In this document: positions 63,390-64,000 of the stretch, in pieces
How positions within the stretch are numbered: position 1 is the stretch's first letter
How the letters are laid out: every line of letters begins with the position of its first letter
DNA from: Clostridium magnum DSM 2767
GTDB lineage: Bacteria > Bacillota > Clostridia > Clostridiales > Clostridiaceae
NCBI RefSeq assembly: GCF_001623875.1
Contig: NZ_LWAE01000002.1
Coordinates: forward strand, 868,001-932,000
Length of the DNA: 64,000 bases
Direction: 5' to 3'
Translations under genes and position numbers: made by a program
The notes under the pieces: generated by a model
The model's input: only the letters and a program-made list of their open reading frames with translations
Databases searched by the model: none
What the model was told of the DNA's origin: nothing

Positions 63390-63872
63390 ATGAAGGTTGC
63401 GGTTATATATCATAGTAAATCGGGAAACACTCAAAAAGTTGCTGAAATAATTGGAGAAGGACTAAAAGAAGTAGAAAATATAGAAGTAAAATTAATGAGA
63501 ATTGATGAAATTGACTATGAATTTGTAAAAGAATCAAAAGCAGTTATTTTTGGAACATCTACTTATTATGCTAATATTTCTTGGCAAATAAAAAAATGGT
63601 TTGATGAATCTTGGGGATGTAATCTTGAAGGGAAAATAGGTGCAGTATTTGCCACAGAAGATTATTTAGGCGGAGGAGCTGATACAGCACTAATAACTTT
63701 AATAGGTCATATGATGGTAAAAGGTATGTTATTGTATTCTGGTGGTTCTGCATTAGGACAACCATATATACATATGGGTATCGTAACAATAAAAGATGGG
63801 GATGAAAATCAAAAAGAAAGAGCCAAGATATTTGGAGAAAGAATAGGCAAAAAGGTATCAGAGCTTTTTTGA
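63390..63872 (+). CDS. Flavodoxin-family protein
   Basis: This 160-residue flavodoxin-fold protein has the FMN phosphate loop YHSKSGNTQKVAE, the ring-binding FGTSTYYANISWQIKKWFDE and GGGADTALITLIGHMMVKGM. It resembles multimeric flavodoxin WrbA-type or flavodoxin-like electron carriers. ATG 63390 was chosen because GGAGGT lies 6 bases upstream; an earlier ATG at 63339 lies inside the broken methyltransferase. Confidence 0.87.
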   Translation: MKVAVIYHSKSGNTQKVAEIIGEGLKEVENIEVKLMRIDEIDYEFVKESKAVIFGTSTYYANISWQIKKWFDESWGCNLEGKIGAVFATEDYLGGGADTALITLIGHMMVKGMLLYSGGSALGQPYIHMGIVTIKDGDENQKERAKIFGERIGKKVSELF

Positions 63873-63959
63873 CATATGCTGTAATTGGGAGATATGATTT
63901 ATCAGCAAGTTATTTTGTATTAAAGTTTAACCAATAGTCTGGGATGGAGGAGAAATTTT

Positions 63960-64000
63960 ATGTTTTCTGATGTTAGGAGTAAAAAAATCGTATTAGTCTC
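63960..64000 (+). CDS. Start of a gene cut by the window end
   Basis: ATG 63960 follows GGAGGAG by 7 bases. The 13 visible codons read MFSDVRSKKIVLV and run off the window. The KKIVLVS pattern is seen at the start of some clostridial DUF523-like proteins, but this is too short to identify. Confidence 0.5.
   Translation, partial: MFSDVRSKKIVLV

Overview
The window is AT-rich, densely coded DNA from a low-GC Firmicute, most likely Clostridium sensu stricto. The evidence is strong GGAGG-type ribosome sites with some TTG and GTG starts, spore- and wall-lytic type proteins (SpoIID/LytB, GH18, NlpC/P60), an LL-diaminopimelate aminotransferase, a Fur-boxed iron ABC transporter and ECF transporters. 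The species cannot be named from sequence alone. I saw no rRNA, tRNA or CRISPR array.

Layout. 0-9 kb: end of a DUF1722 gene; a two-component system; a complete insertion sequence with 14-bp inverted repeats and a 9-bp target duplication; a chimeric ApbE/FMN-binding gene; and a Fur-boxed ferric iron ABC transporter. 9-21 kb: metabolic genes (metallophosphoesterase, DUF4474, broken nitroreductase, VOC, Nudix, dapL), an FMN riboswitch placed before an FGGY kinase, an SGNH hydrolase lipoprotein, a MORN protein, an azoreductase, and a LysE exporter with a D-cysteine desulfhydrase-like enzyme. 21-33 kb: two aromatic biosynthesis units, one with a DAHP synthase and one with shikimate kinase plus DAHP synthase. 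Each is preceded by the same promoter, a 56-residue leader peptide packed with Tyr/Phe/Trp, a hairpin and a terminator. Between them lie wall-associated genes and the serine/threonine transporter SstT.

33-46 kb: PHP hydrolase, YrzF-like kinase, two AEC transporters, HIT protein, SIMPL protein, diguanylate cyclase, a MarR/MFS efflux pair, a polar amino acid ABC transporter and an EamA transporter. 46-54 kb: chemoreceptor, GH18 enzyme, and an ECF transporter operon led by a uridine phosphorylase-like gene. 53.7-64 kb is decaying: a truncated isochorismatase, an IS110 element with a probable bridge RNA region, bacitracin-resistance-like genes without an intact ATPase, a broken glycosyltransferase, an ArsR/thioredoxin/permease cluster, a broken methyltransferase and a flavodoxin.

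The most interesting signal is the duplicated aromatic leader-peptide attenuator. The two copies keep the promoter, the leader, a hairpin with a compensatory base-pair change, the terminator, and a possible antiterminator pairing between leader and terminator. One copy leans to Tyr codons and the other to Phe codons. Other notable items are the orphan FMN riboswitch, the ApbE/FMN-binding deletion fusion, a family of interspersed two-hairpin repeats, and the IS110 noncoding region.
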